From positions 111,815 through 174,146 of the forward strand of contig JAGUYK010000025.1 of NCBI GenBank assembly GCA_020061355.1: a stretch of DNA of 62,332 nt, in the 5' to 3' direction. The DNA comes from Ignavibacteriales bacterium (GTDB taxonomy: Bacteria > Bacteroidota > Ignavibacteria > Ignavibacteriales > Melioribacteraceae). A model generated the notes under the pieces. That model was not told the DNA's origin and made no database searches. It was given only the letters and a program-made list of their open reading frames with translations. This document shows positions 1-8,990 of the stretch, in pieces. The position numbers were made by a program, and so were the translations under genes. Position 1 is the first letter of the stretch, and each line of letters begins with the position of its first letter.

Positions 1-842
1 GACTTGTTTATCATAATACGATCAAAAATGATTACAGATCTAACTATAATGACGGGCGGTTACTTACTCAATCAGCCGCGGCAGATAAACCGGGTGCAAC
101 GGATATAACACAGGAACCTCTTGATGTAGCCGGATGGACGATTTATTTCGGAATTTTTTATGGAACAAGTAAAAATTATTTAGGACCTACCTTCTCGTTT
201 GTGAATGCTGCCAGAACAGCGTTCCCGACTAAACCGATAATTGATACAGAGTTCGGATACTGGTCCTCCGAGAATGGTTCAACAGAAGCTGAACAGGTGA
301 ACGTGTTCAATCAAACTTTTTCGGCATTTAAATATCATACTCCTTACGATGTGGCAGGCATTGAGAATCAGTCCGGTAATCTTATTGGAACAACCTGGTG
401 GTGTATTTTCGATTGGTATCAGAATAAACCCAAAAAGAGCGGATGGCAAACAATGGGTTTAATTACAATGGATAGAAAGACAGAAAAACAGGTAGCTCTG
501 GCACTAAAGAACGGATACTTACCATTTGCTAGCAAGGACGGAATAGTGGTCTCCATAGAAGAAAACAATGTTATACCAGGTGAAATCCAGTTGGATCAGA
601 ATTATCCAAATCCTTTTAATCCGTCAACAACAATTCAATTTTCCATATCCCAGGGAGGATCTTATACATTAAAAATTTATGATATTCTTGGAAGGGAAAT
701 AACTACTCTGTTCAATGGAGAATTGATGCCGGGGGAACATAAGTTAAATTTTGCAGGTGATAACTATTGCTCCGGGATTTATTATTACAGACTAACTGGT
801 GGCAACAGCAGCACAGTTAAAAAAATGTTACTTTTAAAATAA
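1..842 (+). CDS. Glycoside hydrolase family 2-type protein, 3' part, with T9SS C-terminal domain (5' truncated by window)
   Basis: The reading frame is open from base 3 to the TAA at 840-842, so the gene begins upstream of the window; the GTG at 201 is only an internal codon. The segment around nt 229-264 (KPIIDTEFGYW) resembles the end of a GH2 TIM barrel, where the Glu of 'TEFG' is the expected catalytic nucleophile. The WWCIFDW stretch near nt 402 fits the last barrel strand. From about nt 594 a canonical T9SS sorting domain follows (QNYPNPFNPST, then YDILGRE, SGIYYYRL and a final KKMLLLK), so the enzyme should be exported and anchored at the cell surface. Substrate specificity (beta-galactoside, -glucuronide or -mannoside) cannot be read from this fragment. 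It lies 21 nt upstream of the GH16 gene and is probably co-transcribed with it. Confidence 0.8.
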   Translation, partial: LVYHNTIKNDYRSNYNDGRLLTQSAAADKPGATDITQEPLDVAGWTIYFGIFYGTSKNYLGPTFSFVNAARTAFPTKPIIDTEFGYWSSENGSTEAEQVNVFNQTFSAFKYHTPYDVAGIENQSGNLIGTTWWCIFDWYQNKPKKSGWQTMGLITMDRKTEKQVALALKNGYLPFASKDGIVVSIEENNVIPGEIQLDQNYPNPFNPSTTIQFSISQGGSYTLKIYDILGREITTLFNGELMPGEHKLNFAGDNYCSGIYYYRLTGGNSSTVKKMLLLK

Positions 843-863
843 TTTTAGAGTAAAGGGAAAATC

Positions 864-1697
864 ATGAAGTACATAAAGATTAGTTTGCTAACTCTTCTAT
901 TTTCATCATTAAGCTGTTCGGCTCAATCAACTGAAAATGAACCTAAAAAAAACGATGGTGAAATTCCGGGATGGACTTTAATTTGGTCGGATGAATTTAA
1001 TAAAGACGGATTACCGGATGCAAATAAATGGGGTTATGACGTTGGAGATCATGGATGGGGAAATCAGGAACTTCAATATTATTCTGCCTATCGATCCGAA
1101 AATGCCAGAGTTGAAAAAGGTAAATTGCTAATTGAAGCCCGGCGGGATTTCTATAACGGCAAAGAATACACTTCTGCCAGACTGGTAACAAAAGGGAAGG
1201 GTGATTGGATCTATGGCCGGTTAGAGATTCGTGCGAAGTTACCTGCAGGCAGGGGAACATGGCCTGCTATCTGGATGCTTCCTTCGGTCTGGAGTTTGGG
1301 TAACAAAGGTTGGCCAGATAACGGTGAAATAGATATTATGGAACATGTCGGTTATAATCAGAATGTTGTACATGCATCTATTCATTGCAACAAATATGTT
1401 CATACTAACGGGACGCAAAAAACAGCAACCATAAACATCTCCGATGCTACATCTAACTTCCATAATTATATTGTTGAATGGGATGAGAACCAGATTAAAG
1501 CTTACGTTGATGATAAACTCTACTTTACATTTGTAAATGAAGGGAAAGGTTGGGAATACTGGCCGTTTTATAAAAGTTTTCACCTGATTCTCAATATTGC
1601 TGTAGGTGGAACATGGGGCGGAGCTAAAGGAGTTGATATTTCAACTTTCCCTCAAAGGATGGAAGTTGAATACATCCGGGTATATAAAAAGAATTAA
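864..1697 (+). CDS. GH16 endo-beta-1,3-glucanase (laminarinase-type) lipoprotein
   Basis: The protein has 277 residues. The N-terminus has a short hydrophobic stretch ending in a lipobox (SSLSC, Cys18), which indicates a signal-peptidase-II lipoprotein. The rest is one GH16 jelly-roll. The motif GEIDIMEH places the nucleophile at Glu155, the helper Asp at 157 and the acid/base at Glu160; the ExDxxE spacing is that of bacterial laminarinases rather than lichenases. Aromatic subsites (WPAIWMLP, about 133-140) and the closing strand 'MEVEYIRVYKK' are present, so the domain is complete. There is no T9SS domain, so it is probably membrane-tethered. It would cut internal beta-1,3 (or mixed 1,3-1,4) bonds in glucans. 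The start ATG follows AAAGGGAAAATC, a weak Shine-Dalgarno. Confidence 0.93.
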   Translation: MKYIKISLLTLLFSSLSCSAQSTENEPKKNDGEIPGWTLIWSDEFNKDGLPDANKWGYDVGDHGWGNQELQYYSAYRSENARVEKGKLLIEARRDFYNGKEYTSARLVTKGKGDWIYGRLEIRAKLPAGRGTWPAIWMLPSVWSLGNKGWPDNGEIDIMEHVGYNQNVVHASIHCNKYVHTNGTQKTATINISDATSNFHNYIVEWDENQIKAYVDDKLYFTFVNEGKGWEYWPFYKSFHLILNIAVGGTWGGAKGVDISTFPQRMEVEYIRVYKKN

Positions 1698-1712
1698 ATT
1701 TTATCCTGCAAT

Positions 1713-1775
1713 CGGGAACTGCTTATCAATATAATAAGCGGTAATTATTATTATGATAAGTAAGTAATCTTCCCG
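1713..1775 (+). other. Nested inverted repeat in the leader of the SSS symporter gene
   Basis: Three arms nest symmetrically in the 136-nt gap between the GH16 and symporter genes. CGGGAA (1713-1718) pairs with TTCCCG (1770-1775), CTTATCA (1722-1728) with TGATAAG (1754-1760), and ATAATAA (1731-1737) with TTATTAT (1745-1751). No T-run follows, so it is not a classical intrinsic terminator. It could be a mRNA-stabilising or processing hairpin or a protein-binding operator. Confidence 0.5.
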
Positions 1776-1833
1776 CTATAAATCTATGAGAAATTCGTGT
1801 AAAAATTAAATCCTACAGCGGTATCATTTTTGC

Positions 1834-3465
1834 ATGAAATCTCATATGAGTGATCCAATCAGCGTAATCGACAGCTTAATAATTCTATTATCTTTATTTG
1901 TAGTCCTTGCAATCGGTCTCTATTTCCGTAACAAGGATTCCAATACAAACGAGTATTTCCTGGCAGGTAGAAACTTAGGCTGGTTTACAATTGGAATCTC
2001 ACTTTTTGCAACAAATATTTCGAGCGAACATATTATCGGTTTAGCCGGTTCGGGTGCATCACGAGGATTAGCGGTCGGTCAGTTTGAACTTATTGCAATT
2101 TTCTTTCTGATACTTCTTGGATGGGTTATTGTTCCTATTTATAAAAATCTGGGTGTAAGCACAACACCTGAATTTTTGGAAAAGATATTTGACAAGTCTA
2201 GTAGAAAATTCTTTTCAGGCATATCAATTTTTACATACATAATCACAAAGATTTTGGTCACTCTATTTGCCGGGGGAATTTTATTCAACATGATATTCGG
2301 ATGGAGTATTTTCACTTCGGCAGTTGCAATTGTTTTATTGACAGGTGTATACTCTCTGGTAGGAGGATTTTCTGCTGTTGTAAAAACCCAGGTATTTCAG
2401 GGGTTGCTCCTACTAGCAAGCACAGTAATTTTAACAATATATGGGTTAGCGGAAGTCGGCGGTTTTTCGGGGTTGCAGGAGAAATTACCTGTATCATACT
2501 TCCAGATGTTTAAACCAATTACCGATCCGGATTTCCCATGGACGGGAATAATATTCGGCGCACCAATAATTGCATTCTGGTACTGGTGTGCAGATCATTA
2601 TATGGTTCAGAGAGTGCTTGGATCAAGAAGTATTGATGATGCACGGAAAGGTACTATTCTAACAGCATTCCTAAAAGTATTACCGCTCTTTGTTCTGGTT
2701 CTTCCCGGTTTAATAACAGTTGCATTATATCCGGAAGCTAAGGGCGATACAGCATATCCTACACTTTTATCAAGCGGTATAATTCCAAGCGGAATTAAAG
2801 GTTTTGTAATTGCAGGTTTTCTTGCTGCTATGATGTCCTCCTTATCGGCAGCATTCAACAGTATTGCTGCTCTTTATACTTTGGATTTTTATAAGCCCAA
2901 ACATCCCGATGCATCAGAAAGAACATTAGTGTTAGTGGGGCGGCTTACAACAATTGCAATAGTTGTTGGTGTCTTATTGATTATTCCATTCGTCAAGATC
3001 ATTAATTCCCATATCTATATTTTTCTTCAAAGTACGCAGGCTTTTATAAGCGCACCAATTGCGGCAGTCTTTTTGATCGGTCTTTTATTTAAAAAAGTTG
3101 ATCCGAGAAGTGCATTTAAAACTTTATTGATTGGAGAATTTTTTGGATTAACAAGATTTATTCTTGAATTGCTGGTTAAATCTGAAGTTGTAAATTATCC
3201 TCCACTGGTTGCTTATTCACAATTCAATTATCTCCATTTTACAATTATACTTTTTTTGGGTACGGCAAGTCTTCTACTTATTCTCAATTACTTTTTTGCC
3301 ACCGGAGTTAGATTTACACGTGATGATATTAAATCAGGTAATGGTATTGCATTAACCTCAAACTCAGTAGTAAATGTTGGTGCAGTAAATCAGGTTAAAT
3401 CAAATTTGGTTTTAGCTGGATTTATACTGGCAATAACATTAACCATCTGGTATATATTTATTTAA
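1834..3465 (+). CDS. Sodium/solute symporter (SSS family), SGLT-like sugar transporter
   Basis: This 543-residue protein has about 13-14 hydrophobic segments. It carries SSS-family landmarks: 'NEYFLAGR' after the first helix, the sodium-site region 'ATNISSEHIIGLAGSG', and the signature 'GGFSAVVKTQVFQG'. The family couples Na+ entry to uptake of sugars, myo-inositol or other small solutes across the inner membrane. Its place between a GH16 enzyme and a glycan-binding protein suggests a monosaccharide such as glucose or galactose. Two in-frame starts are possible, ATG 1834 or ATG 1846; neither has a clear Shine-Dalgarno. It probably shares a transcript with the upstream genes or starts within the hairpin-bearing gap. 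Confidence 0.92.
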   Translation: MKSHMSDPISVIDSLIILLSLFVVLAIGLYFRNKDSNTNEYFLAGRNLGWFTIGISLFATNISSEHIIGLAGSGASRGLAVGQFELIAIFFLILLGWVIVPIYKNLGVSTTPEFLEKIFDKSSRKFFSGISIFTYIITKILVTLFAGGILFNMIFGWSIFTSAVAIVLLTGVYSLVGGFSAVVKTQVFQGLLLLASTVILTIYGLAEVGGFSGLQEKLPVSYFQMFKPITDPDFPWTGIIFGAPIIAFWYWCADHYMVQRVLGSRSIDDARKGTILTAFLKVLPLFVLVLPGLITVALYPEAKGDTAYPTLLSSGIIPSGIKGFVIAGFLAAMMSSLSAAFNSIAALYTLDFYKPKHPDASERTLVLVGRLTTIAIVVGVLLIIPFVKIINSHIYIFLQSTQAFISAPIAAVFLIGLLFKKVDPRSAFKTLLIGEFFGLTRFILELLVKSEVVNYPPLVAYSQFNYLHFTIILFLGTASLLLILNYFFATGVRFTRDDIKSGNGIALTSNSVVNVGAVNQVKSNLVLAGFILAITLTIWYIFI

Positions 3466-3511
3466 AGTTATTATGGATGAAAATCCTTTTAACATATTAA
3501 ACAAACAAAAT

Positions 3512-3519
3512 AAAGGAGG
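3512..3519 (+). promoter_or_regulatory. Strong ribosome binding site for the 877-residue surface protein
   Basis: AAAGGAGG lies 6 nt before ATG 3526. It is a near-perfect Shine-Dalgarno, much stronger than at most genes in the window, and fixes the start codon. Confidence 0.75.
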
Positions 3520-3525
3520 CATCTT

Positions 3526-6159
3526 ATGAAGAGATTATTAACTACTCTTCTTTTTGTTGTTTTAGCAGGTTCGTCTTACGGACAGTATTATTTCCAGCCT
3601 TGCGAAAATTCTGTTGCAAGCGGTTTCTGGAATATGGAAACTCTTTACGACAATGGGCAGGGAAAGGCAAAAATGGATCTGCTGGATTATACTGCTGATA
3701 AAAAACAGGGTAACGCATCATTAAAAATTGATTATGTAATTGCCGCTGGTGACGGATGGGGCGGTTATATCGTTAGAGCCACACCTCTTCCACTCCCTGA
3801 TTATTATGATCTATCAGCAGGTACGCATCTATCCTTCTGGTATAAAGTAGTAACACCTATTGTTACAACGGCTGCAGGATCAACTTTTATGGAATTTAAA
3901 ATGGGTGATGTTGATTCGGAAAACAGGAGGGACCTCTGGTACCGTGAAATGCCGATTGATCTTGCAGATGCTTCCGGTCAATGGAAGCAGGTTGTTGTTG
4001 ATCTGGCTTCTTTCAAAGATGGCGGGGATAAAACTAGTGAATGGGCATTACAATTTGGTGATGGTGATAGAGAAATTCAGCTTGATAAGATTAAGACTTT
4101 CGAAATGGCATTGGTTTATATCACAACCGGTAACCAGGCAAATCCTCCAACAGCTTCCGGTGTAGTTCTTCTTGATGGATTTGAAATTACTGGTAATCGT
4201 TATACTCCTATCTTCACATTCGATAATTCTGCATCTGGATGGAATATTGACTGGATGGATTGGGCTGGAAATGATAAAGGTGCTCTTGCAGTTTCAGATG
4301 AGAATACAGATAAAGTAGAAGGAACCGGTTCATTGAAACTAACTTACACATTAAGTGCACCATTCGTTTGGGGTGGTTTTCTTTCAATTGATAAGGATGT
4401 AACCAAACCCGACAAATTTGAAGAGAGAACAGCTCTTGTACTTTATGTAAAGAATCTTACTCCGCTTACAGCTGATCCTGATAGAGCTTTTTTAAGAGTA
4501 TTTCTTATAGAAAATAGTTCGGGTGCAAACGAAGAATGGATAATAGATGCTAATGTTGATTTTAGTAAACCTTTTGATTGGACTAGATGCTATCTTCCGT
4601 TTGTTGAGAAACCAATGGGTGTGAATGATAGATTTCCTCCGAAAAATGGATTTGCTCTTAAGAATAATGCCGGCAACAAACAGCTTGATCCAGCCTCTAT
4701 AACAAAAATTAGAATTGAAATTTTTGGCAGGGGTACTGAAGACGGATTCGCTGGTCCTTTAAAGTCAAATGGAAGCATTCTTTTTGATGTCCTCCAGCAG
4801 TCAGGATTTCAATTTTCTGATAAAGAAGCACCTTCAGCTCCGGCAGGATTTACTGTTATCAAAGGAAATTATACTAATTTAATTACATGGACCGATGTAG
4901 CGGGCGAAACAAATGAAAAATACAATGTCTATTATAGTAAGAAACCTATCACCGATCTCAACTCACCGGATGTTCTTTCTATAAAAACCAATATTCTTGA
5001 GGGAACTCAGGTTGTTGACCACCTGTTATTAGCACCTCAGAATGATAAAGATATTACTTTTTACTACGCAGTTAATTGTGTTGATAAAGCTGGTAACATA
5101 GGTACAGCTGCAGTTTCTTCAGCAATTGTTAATAAAGGGAAGGGGATTCCCACAATATCGTTAAATCCTCCCGTTAATTTTGTTGCAGATGGCAGTCTTG
5201 CTGAATGGGCTCATATTCGTCCTTTCGTATTGAAACCATCCAACGGATCGGCAACTATTGTTAATAATTTTATTGTCACTAACGATGCCGATTGTTCTGC
5301 CGACTGTTATGTAGCTATCGATAAGGATTATCTGTACGTAGCATTTAATGTTAATGATGATGTTGTATATGATGACCCTGCATACTATGCCCGTGGAAAT
5401 AGCTGGGCGCTTGATGCAACTGATCTGGAATTCGGTTTATACAACCAGACGGGAAAGCCACATACCTCTTATCAACGCGGCTCAAAACCCGATTATCACT
5501 TACGGTTTAATAAATTAAGACTTAGAAACGATCACTGGACAAATGAAAAAGATTCACTTCTTTTACCCGGTCCAAATTATTATTGGGCAGAAAAATTCCC
5601 CGCTGGTTACATTATCGAATCAAAAATACCGTTGAGTGATCTGGCTAATTTGAGAAGAAGTCCAACTGCAGTAAAAGATACAATTTATGTTAAAGAGGGT
5701 TACCAGATTCCTTTCGATATCGTAATTAATGACAATGACGGAGGAACATCAGGTGAGGACTGGAGAAATAGAGAAGGTATGATTAGCTGGAGTCCTTTTA
5801 ATCAGGATCAAGGCTGGCAATATCCAAATGTATGGTTGTATACCTGGATTGGAAATACAGATCAGATAACAACCGATGTTGAAGAATCATTACCTTTCAG
5901 TTATTCACTTGAACAGAACTATCCAAATCCATTTAATCCTGCAACTCAAATCAAGTATTCAATTGCGAAAGCCGGTCATGTCTCGGTAAAAATATTTGAT
6001 ATTCTGGGAAGAGTTGTATCCGAACTTGTTAACAAGCAGCAGGAACCCGGCAATTATACGGTTGATTTTAATGGTTCAAAATTAGCAAGCGGCATCTATT
6101 TCTATAGAATTGAAAGCGGATCGTTTATTAACGTTAAAAAAATGGCATTAATTAAATAA
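3526..6159 (+). CDS. Large T9SS-secreted multi-domain carbohydrate-binding protein (no catalytic domain seen)
   Basis: The protein has 877 residues. A signal peptide (about 1-19, ending GSSYG) is followed by two consecutive beta-sandwich modules of CBM11/CIA30-like appearance (about 20-225 and 228-430), each with a 'GWGGY/VWGGF' motif after a 'GNASLKI/GTGSLKL' strand. A fibronectin-III-like domain follows (about 434-535), then a CBM9/DOMON-like domain (about 543-770; VADGSLAEW, DKDYLYVAF), then a canonical T9SS C-terminal domain (about 794-877). No glycoside hydrolase motif was found, so it probably captures glycan at the surface, filling the role that SusE/F-type binding proteins play in classical loci. 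It has the strongest Shine-Dalgarno in the locus and its own strong terminator, which suggests abundant expression. Domain names are from pattern recognition and the exact CBM families are uncertain. Confidence 0.75.
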   Translation: MKRLLTTLLFVVLAGSSYGQYYFQPCENSVASGFWNMETLYDNGQGKAKMDLLDYTADKKQGNASLKIDYVIAAGDGWGGYIVRATPLPLPDYYDLSAGTHLSFWYKVVTPIVTTAAGSTFMEFKMGDVDSENRRDLWYREMPIDLADASGQWKQVVVDLASFKDGGDKTSEWALQFGDGDREIQLDKIKTFEMALVYITTGNQANPPTASGVVLLDGFEITGNRYTPIFTFDNSASGWNIDWMDWAGNDKGALAVSDENTDKVEGTGSLKLTYTLSAPFVWGGFLSIDKDVTKPDKFEERTALVLYVKNLTPLTADPDRAFLRVFLIENSSGANEEWIIDANVDFSKPFDWTRCYLPFVEKPMGVNDRFPPKNGFALKNNAGNKQLDPASITKIRIEIFGRGTEDGFAGPLKSNGSILFDVLQQSGFQFSDKEAPSAPAGFTVIKGNYTNLITWTDVAGETNEKYNVYYSKKPITDLNSPDVLSIKTNILEGTQVVDHLLLAPQNDKDITFYYAVNCVDKAGNIGTAAVSSAIVNKGKGIPTISLNPPVNFVADGSLAEWAHIRPFVLKPSNGSATIVNNFIVTNDADCSADCYVAIDKDYLYVAFNVNDDVVYDDPAYYARGNSWALDATDLEFGLYNQTGKPHTSYQRGSKPDYHLRFNKLRLRNDHWTNEKDSLLLPGPNYYWAEKFPAGYIIESKIPLSDLANLRRSPTAVKDTIYVKEGYQIPFDIVINDNDGGTSGEDWRNREGMISWSPFNQDQGWQYPNVWLYTWIGNTDQITTDVEESLPFSYSLEQNYPNPFNPATQIKYSIAKAGHVSVKIFDILGRVVSELVNKQQEPGNYTVDFNGSKLASGIYFYRIESGSFINVKKMALIK

Positions 6160-6166
6160 TAAGTAT

Positions 6167-6203
6167 AAAGGCACAGTATTAATAATACTGTGCCTTTTCT
6201 TTT
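6167..6203 (+). terminator. Rho-independent terminator closing the first block
   Basis: A 14-bp perfect stem, AAAGGCACAGTATT (6167-6180) with AATACTGTGCCTTT (6184-6197), has a 3-nt loop and is followed by TCTTTTT. It separates the glycan-binding protein gene from the TonB cassette. Confidence 0.9.
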
Positions 6204-6230
6204 TGTGTTATTTCTTTTCTTGAAATCATT

Positions 6231-6246
6231 AAGTGATTTTTCACTT
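6231..6246 (+). other. Small hairpin just upstream of the first TonB receptor gene
   Basis: AAGTGA (6231-6236) pairs with TCACTT (6241-6246) across a TTTT loop, 5 nt before the GGGAG ribosome binding site at 6251. It could influence translation initiation. A comparable hairpin lies ahead of the second TonB gene. Confidence 0.35.
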
Positions 6247-6264
6247 CAATGGGAGTACTTCGTG

Positions 6265-8967
6265 ATGAGACTTTTTTTAAAAGTGTATAAGCAAGTTATC
6301 TTAATTTTCTTCATTCTTGTCTCTTATACACATGGCGGAACAACCGGAAAAATTTCCGGCAAAGTAATCGACTCTGAAAATAAAGAACCTTTGATCGGGA
6401 CAAATATTATTCTCATGGGTACAAATTTCGGAGCCGCTTCTGATATTGATGGTGATTATTACATTAATAACATTCCTCCCGGCGTTTACACATTGGTTGC
6501 AAGTTCTATCGGTTATAATAAATTTACTGTTGAAAAAATTCTTGTAAAGATTGATCTTACAACAAGGATTGATATCGAGCTTACTTCCACTTCAATAAAT
6601 ATTGCCGAAATCGTCGTTGAAGCAAAACAACCTCTTATAACAAAAGATTTAACTTCTACCTCAGCGATTGTTTCATCCGAAGATATTAAACTAATGCCGG
6701 TTGAAAGTATTCACCAGGTAATTAATCTTCAGGCCGGTGTAGTGAATGGTCATTTCCGAGGTGGCAGGACTGGTGAGGTTGCCTACCTGGTAGACGGTGT
6801 ATCGGTAAATGATGCCTTTAATCATGGAATGTCTCTTGAAATTGAAAACAGTTCTATCAGGCAGATGGAAATTATAAGCGGAACATTCAATGCTGAATAT
6901 GGTCAGGCAATGTCGGGTATTGTTAATATTGTCACTAAAGACGGCGGTTCAAGATTGGAAGGAAACGTATCGGCATATGTAGGAAATTATTTTACATCTC
7001 ATACAGATATTTTTCAAAATCTTAACAAAATTAATTTGCAGGGGCCCAGAGACGTTCAGTTCAGTTTAAGCGGTCCCACTAAGTTACTTAACAATCTGAC
7101 TTTCTTTGTTACAGGAAGATATTATAGTGATGAAGGTTCAATGTACGGGATGAGGGTCTATAATACTTATGATGATCGTCCGGTTTTCCCCGACCCGCAG
7201 AATCAAACTTTTTGGATTGATATGGGAACGGGCGATAGTGCTTTTGTGCCGATGAATCCCTATGAAAAAAAATCATTCAATGGAAAGCTAACTTATACAT
7301 TAGATAAATTTAAATTCAGCTACAGCGTTTTTTGGGATGATACCTGGAATAAAGGGTACAACCATAGTATGAAATGGACACCCGATGGGATAAAAAATCA
7401 TTACCGAAAAAACCTTGTTCATGGTTTTCAGGTAAATTATTACCCCTCTCAAAGTACATTCTCCACATTAAAACTATCATTGAATAGATATAAGTATTGG
7501 GGATATTTATATACGGATCCTTTTGACACCCGGTATGTGGAATCCAATCAGGGTGTCCCATATTCAAGTTATACTTTCAGGCAGGGAGGAAATGAAACCG
7601 ATCGTTACGATCGATATACTCTAACCTATTTAGCACAATGGTCAATAGAATCCCAAATAACTAAACAACATAAAATCAAACTAGGATTTGAAGCAAGATT
7701 ACATAAACTATTTAATAGCTGGAAAGATATCCGAAATCTGACAGAGGGACAAATTGATAGCCTCGGAAATCCGATCTTCACTTTGGGTTATAGCGACCCG
7801 GGGACGAAATTCCACGATATATATGTCGGCACCGAAGATAATACACGAAATCCATATGAATTCTCCGCTTACATTCAGGATAAAATGGAATATGACATAA
7901 TGATAATAAATGCAGGAGTTAGGCTCGATTATTTTAATAGCAATGTAAATCTTCCCTCAGATATCAGGAATCCTCTTGATAATCCCAACTTTCCGGGTGC
8001 AAATGAAAAAAGGGATGCCGTTACAGAATTTCAGATTAGTCCGCGTCTGGGTGTTTCATTCCCTATGTCGGACAAAGGTGCAATTCATTTTTCTTACGGG
8101 CATTTTTTCCAGATACCCAGTTTTGACAACCTCTTTTCCAATTCTAATTATCTGATCGATCAGACAACATCATTATCATCTGTTATCGGTAATCCTGAAT
8201 TGAAAGCCCAGAAGACAACTAAATACGAAATTGGTTTACAGCAGGTTATCTTCCCTGATGTCTCGCTTGATATATCCGTATACTATAGCGATATCAGAAA
8301 TCTTCTTGGTATGCAGATCCTTCAAACTTACGAAGGGTTTATTTTCGGCAGGTTTATAAACAGGGACTATGGAAATGTAAAAGGATTAATTGTTTCTCTT
8401 GAAAGAAGGTTTGTCGATTTTTTTAGTGCGAAAATCGATTATACATATCAGGTTGCAGCAGGTAATGCCTCGGATCCTTATGTTGAGTATTATAATAATC
8501 AATCGGATCCTCCGGTTGAAACCAATAAAAAAGTTGTTCCGCTTAATTGGGACCAGACACATACTATAAATGTCTCGGTGAATTTTGGCAACCTCATCGA
8601 TTGGTCGGCCGGATTAATTTTCAATTATGGTTCAGGCGCCCCTTATACAGTAGATCCCAGATATACTCAGGGACTTCGATTTGAGAATAACGGACGAAAA
8701 CCATCCGTACTCAATGTGGATCTTAAAGCTAATAAAATATTCAAGGTGTTCGGATTGGATATAAATACTTTTCTGTTGGTCTACAATCTTTTCGACATAA
8801 AAAATGAATACGGTGTAAGTGCTACTACAGGCAGAGCGGCTCAGGATTTGAATGTGAAGTTCGCAGGACCGGTAATAGGTAAGAACACAATCGATCAATA
8901 CTTGAAAAATCCGGGAGATTATTCTGCCCCAAGAAGAATCAGTGTTGGGTTTAACGTAGGATTTTAA
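6265..8967 (+). CDS. TonB-dependent outer-membrane receptor with carboxypeptidase-regulatory-like N-terminal domain (SusC-like, cassette 1)
   Basis: The start is placed at ATG 6265, preceded by GGGAG at 6251-6255. The open frame extends to 6190, but that would begin inside the upstream terminator stem and spoil the signal peptide. The 900-residue product has a signal peptide (about 1-25) and a CarboxypepD_reg-like domain (about 27-115; GKISGKVIDSE, PPGVYTLVASSIGY). A TonB plug follows (about 120-225; VEAKQPL, GGRTGEVAYLVDGV, SGTFNAEYGQAMSGIVN), then a beta-barrel to the C-terminus ending RRISVGFNVGF. The architecture is that of SusC/Oar-like receptors, which import oligosaccharides or other ligands with TonB energy. 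No SusD partner follows; the next genes are a large secreted protein and a PorV-like barrel. It is probably the glucan oligosaccharide receptor of this locus, by context only. Confidence 0.9.
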   Translation: MRLFLKVYKQVILIFFILVSYTHGGTTGKISGKVIDSENKEPLIGTNIILMGTNFGAASDIDGDYYINNIPPGVYTLVASSIGYNKFTVEKILVKIDLTTRIDIELTSTSINIAEIVVEAKQPLITKDLTSTSAIVSSEDIKLMPVESIHQVINLQAGVVNGHFRGGRTGEVAYLVDGVSVNDAFNHGMSLEIENSSIRQMEIISGTFNAEYGQAMSGIVNIVTKDGGSRLEGNVSAYVGNYFTSHTDIFQNLNKINLQGPRDVQFSLSGPTKLLNNLTFFVTGRYYSDEGSMYGMRVYNTYDDRPVFPDPQNQTFWIDMGTGDSAFVPMNPYEKKSFNGKLTYTLDKFKFSYSVFWDDTWNKGYNHSMKWTPDGIKNHYRKNLVHGFQVNYYPSQSTFSTLKLSLNRYKYWGYLYTDPFDTRYVESNQGVPYSSYTFRQGGNETDRYDRYTLTYLAQWSIESQITKQHKIKLGFEARLHKLFNSWKDIRNLTEGQIDSLGNPIFTLGYSDPGTKFHDIYVGTEDNTRNPYEFSAYIQDKMEYDIMIINAGVRLDYFNSNVNLPSDIRNPLDNPNFPGANEKRDAVTEFQISPRLGVSFPMSDKGAIHFSYGHFFQIPSFDNLFSNSNYLIDQTTSLSSVIGNPELKAQKTTKYEIGLQQVIFPDVSLDISVYYSDIRNLLGMQILQTYEGFIFGRFINRDYGNVKGLIVSLERRFVDFFSAKIDYTYQVAAGNASDPYVEYYNNQSDPPVETNKKVVPLNWDQTHTINVSVNFGNLIDWSAGLIFNYGSGAPYTVDPRYTQGLRFENNGRKPSVLNVDLKANKIFKVFGLDINTFLLVYNLFDIKNEYGVSATTGRAAQDLNVKFAGPVIGKNTIDQYLKNPGDYSAPRRISVGFNVGF

Positions 8968-8990
8968 TTTTGAAAAATGGAGAAACCTCA

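Noticed and set aside
594..839. Similar sequence at the 3' ends of several genes (594, 5908, 14776, 28301, 54826) as a mobile repeat
   Set aside because: They encode the T9SS sorting domain in frame, with different nucleotide sequences; this is a protein family, not a repeat element.
6190..6264. N-terminal extension of the first TonB receptor frame starting from a GTG at 6190
   Set aside because: It begins inside the right arm of the terminator at 6167-6203 and lacks a ribosome site. ATG 6265 has GGGAG and gives a normal signal peptide.
8970..8990. TTG start for the large secreted protein of cassette 1
   Set aside because: ATG 8991 has GGAGA at proper distance and starts directly with the signal peptide.
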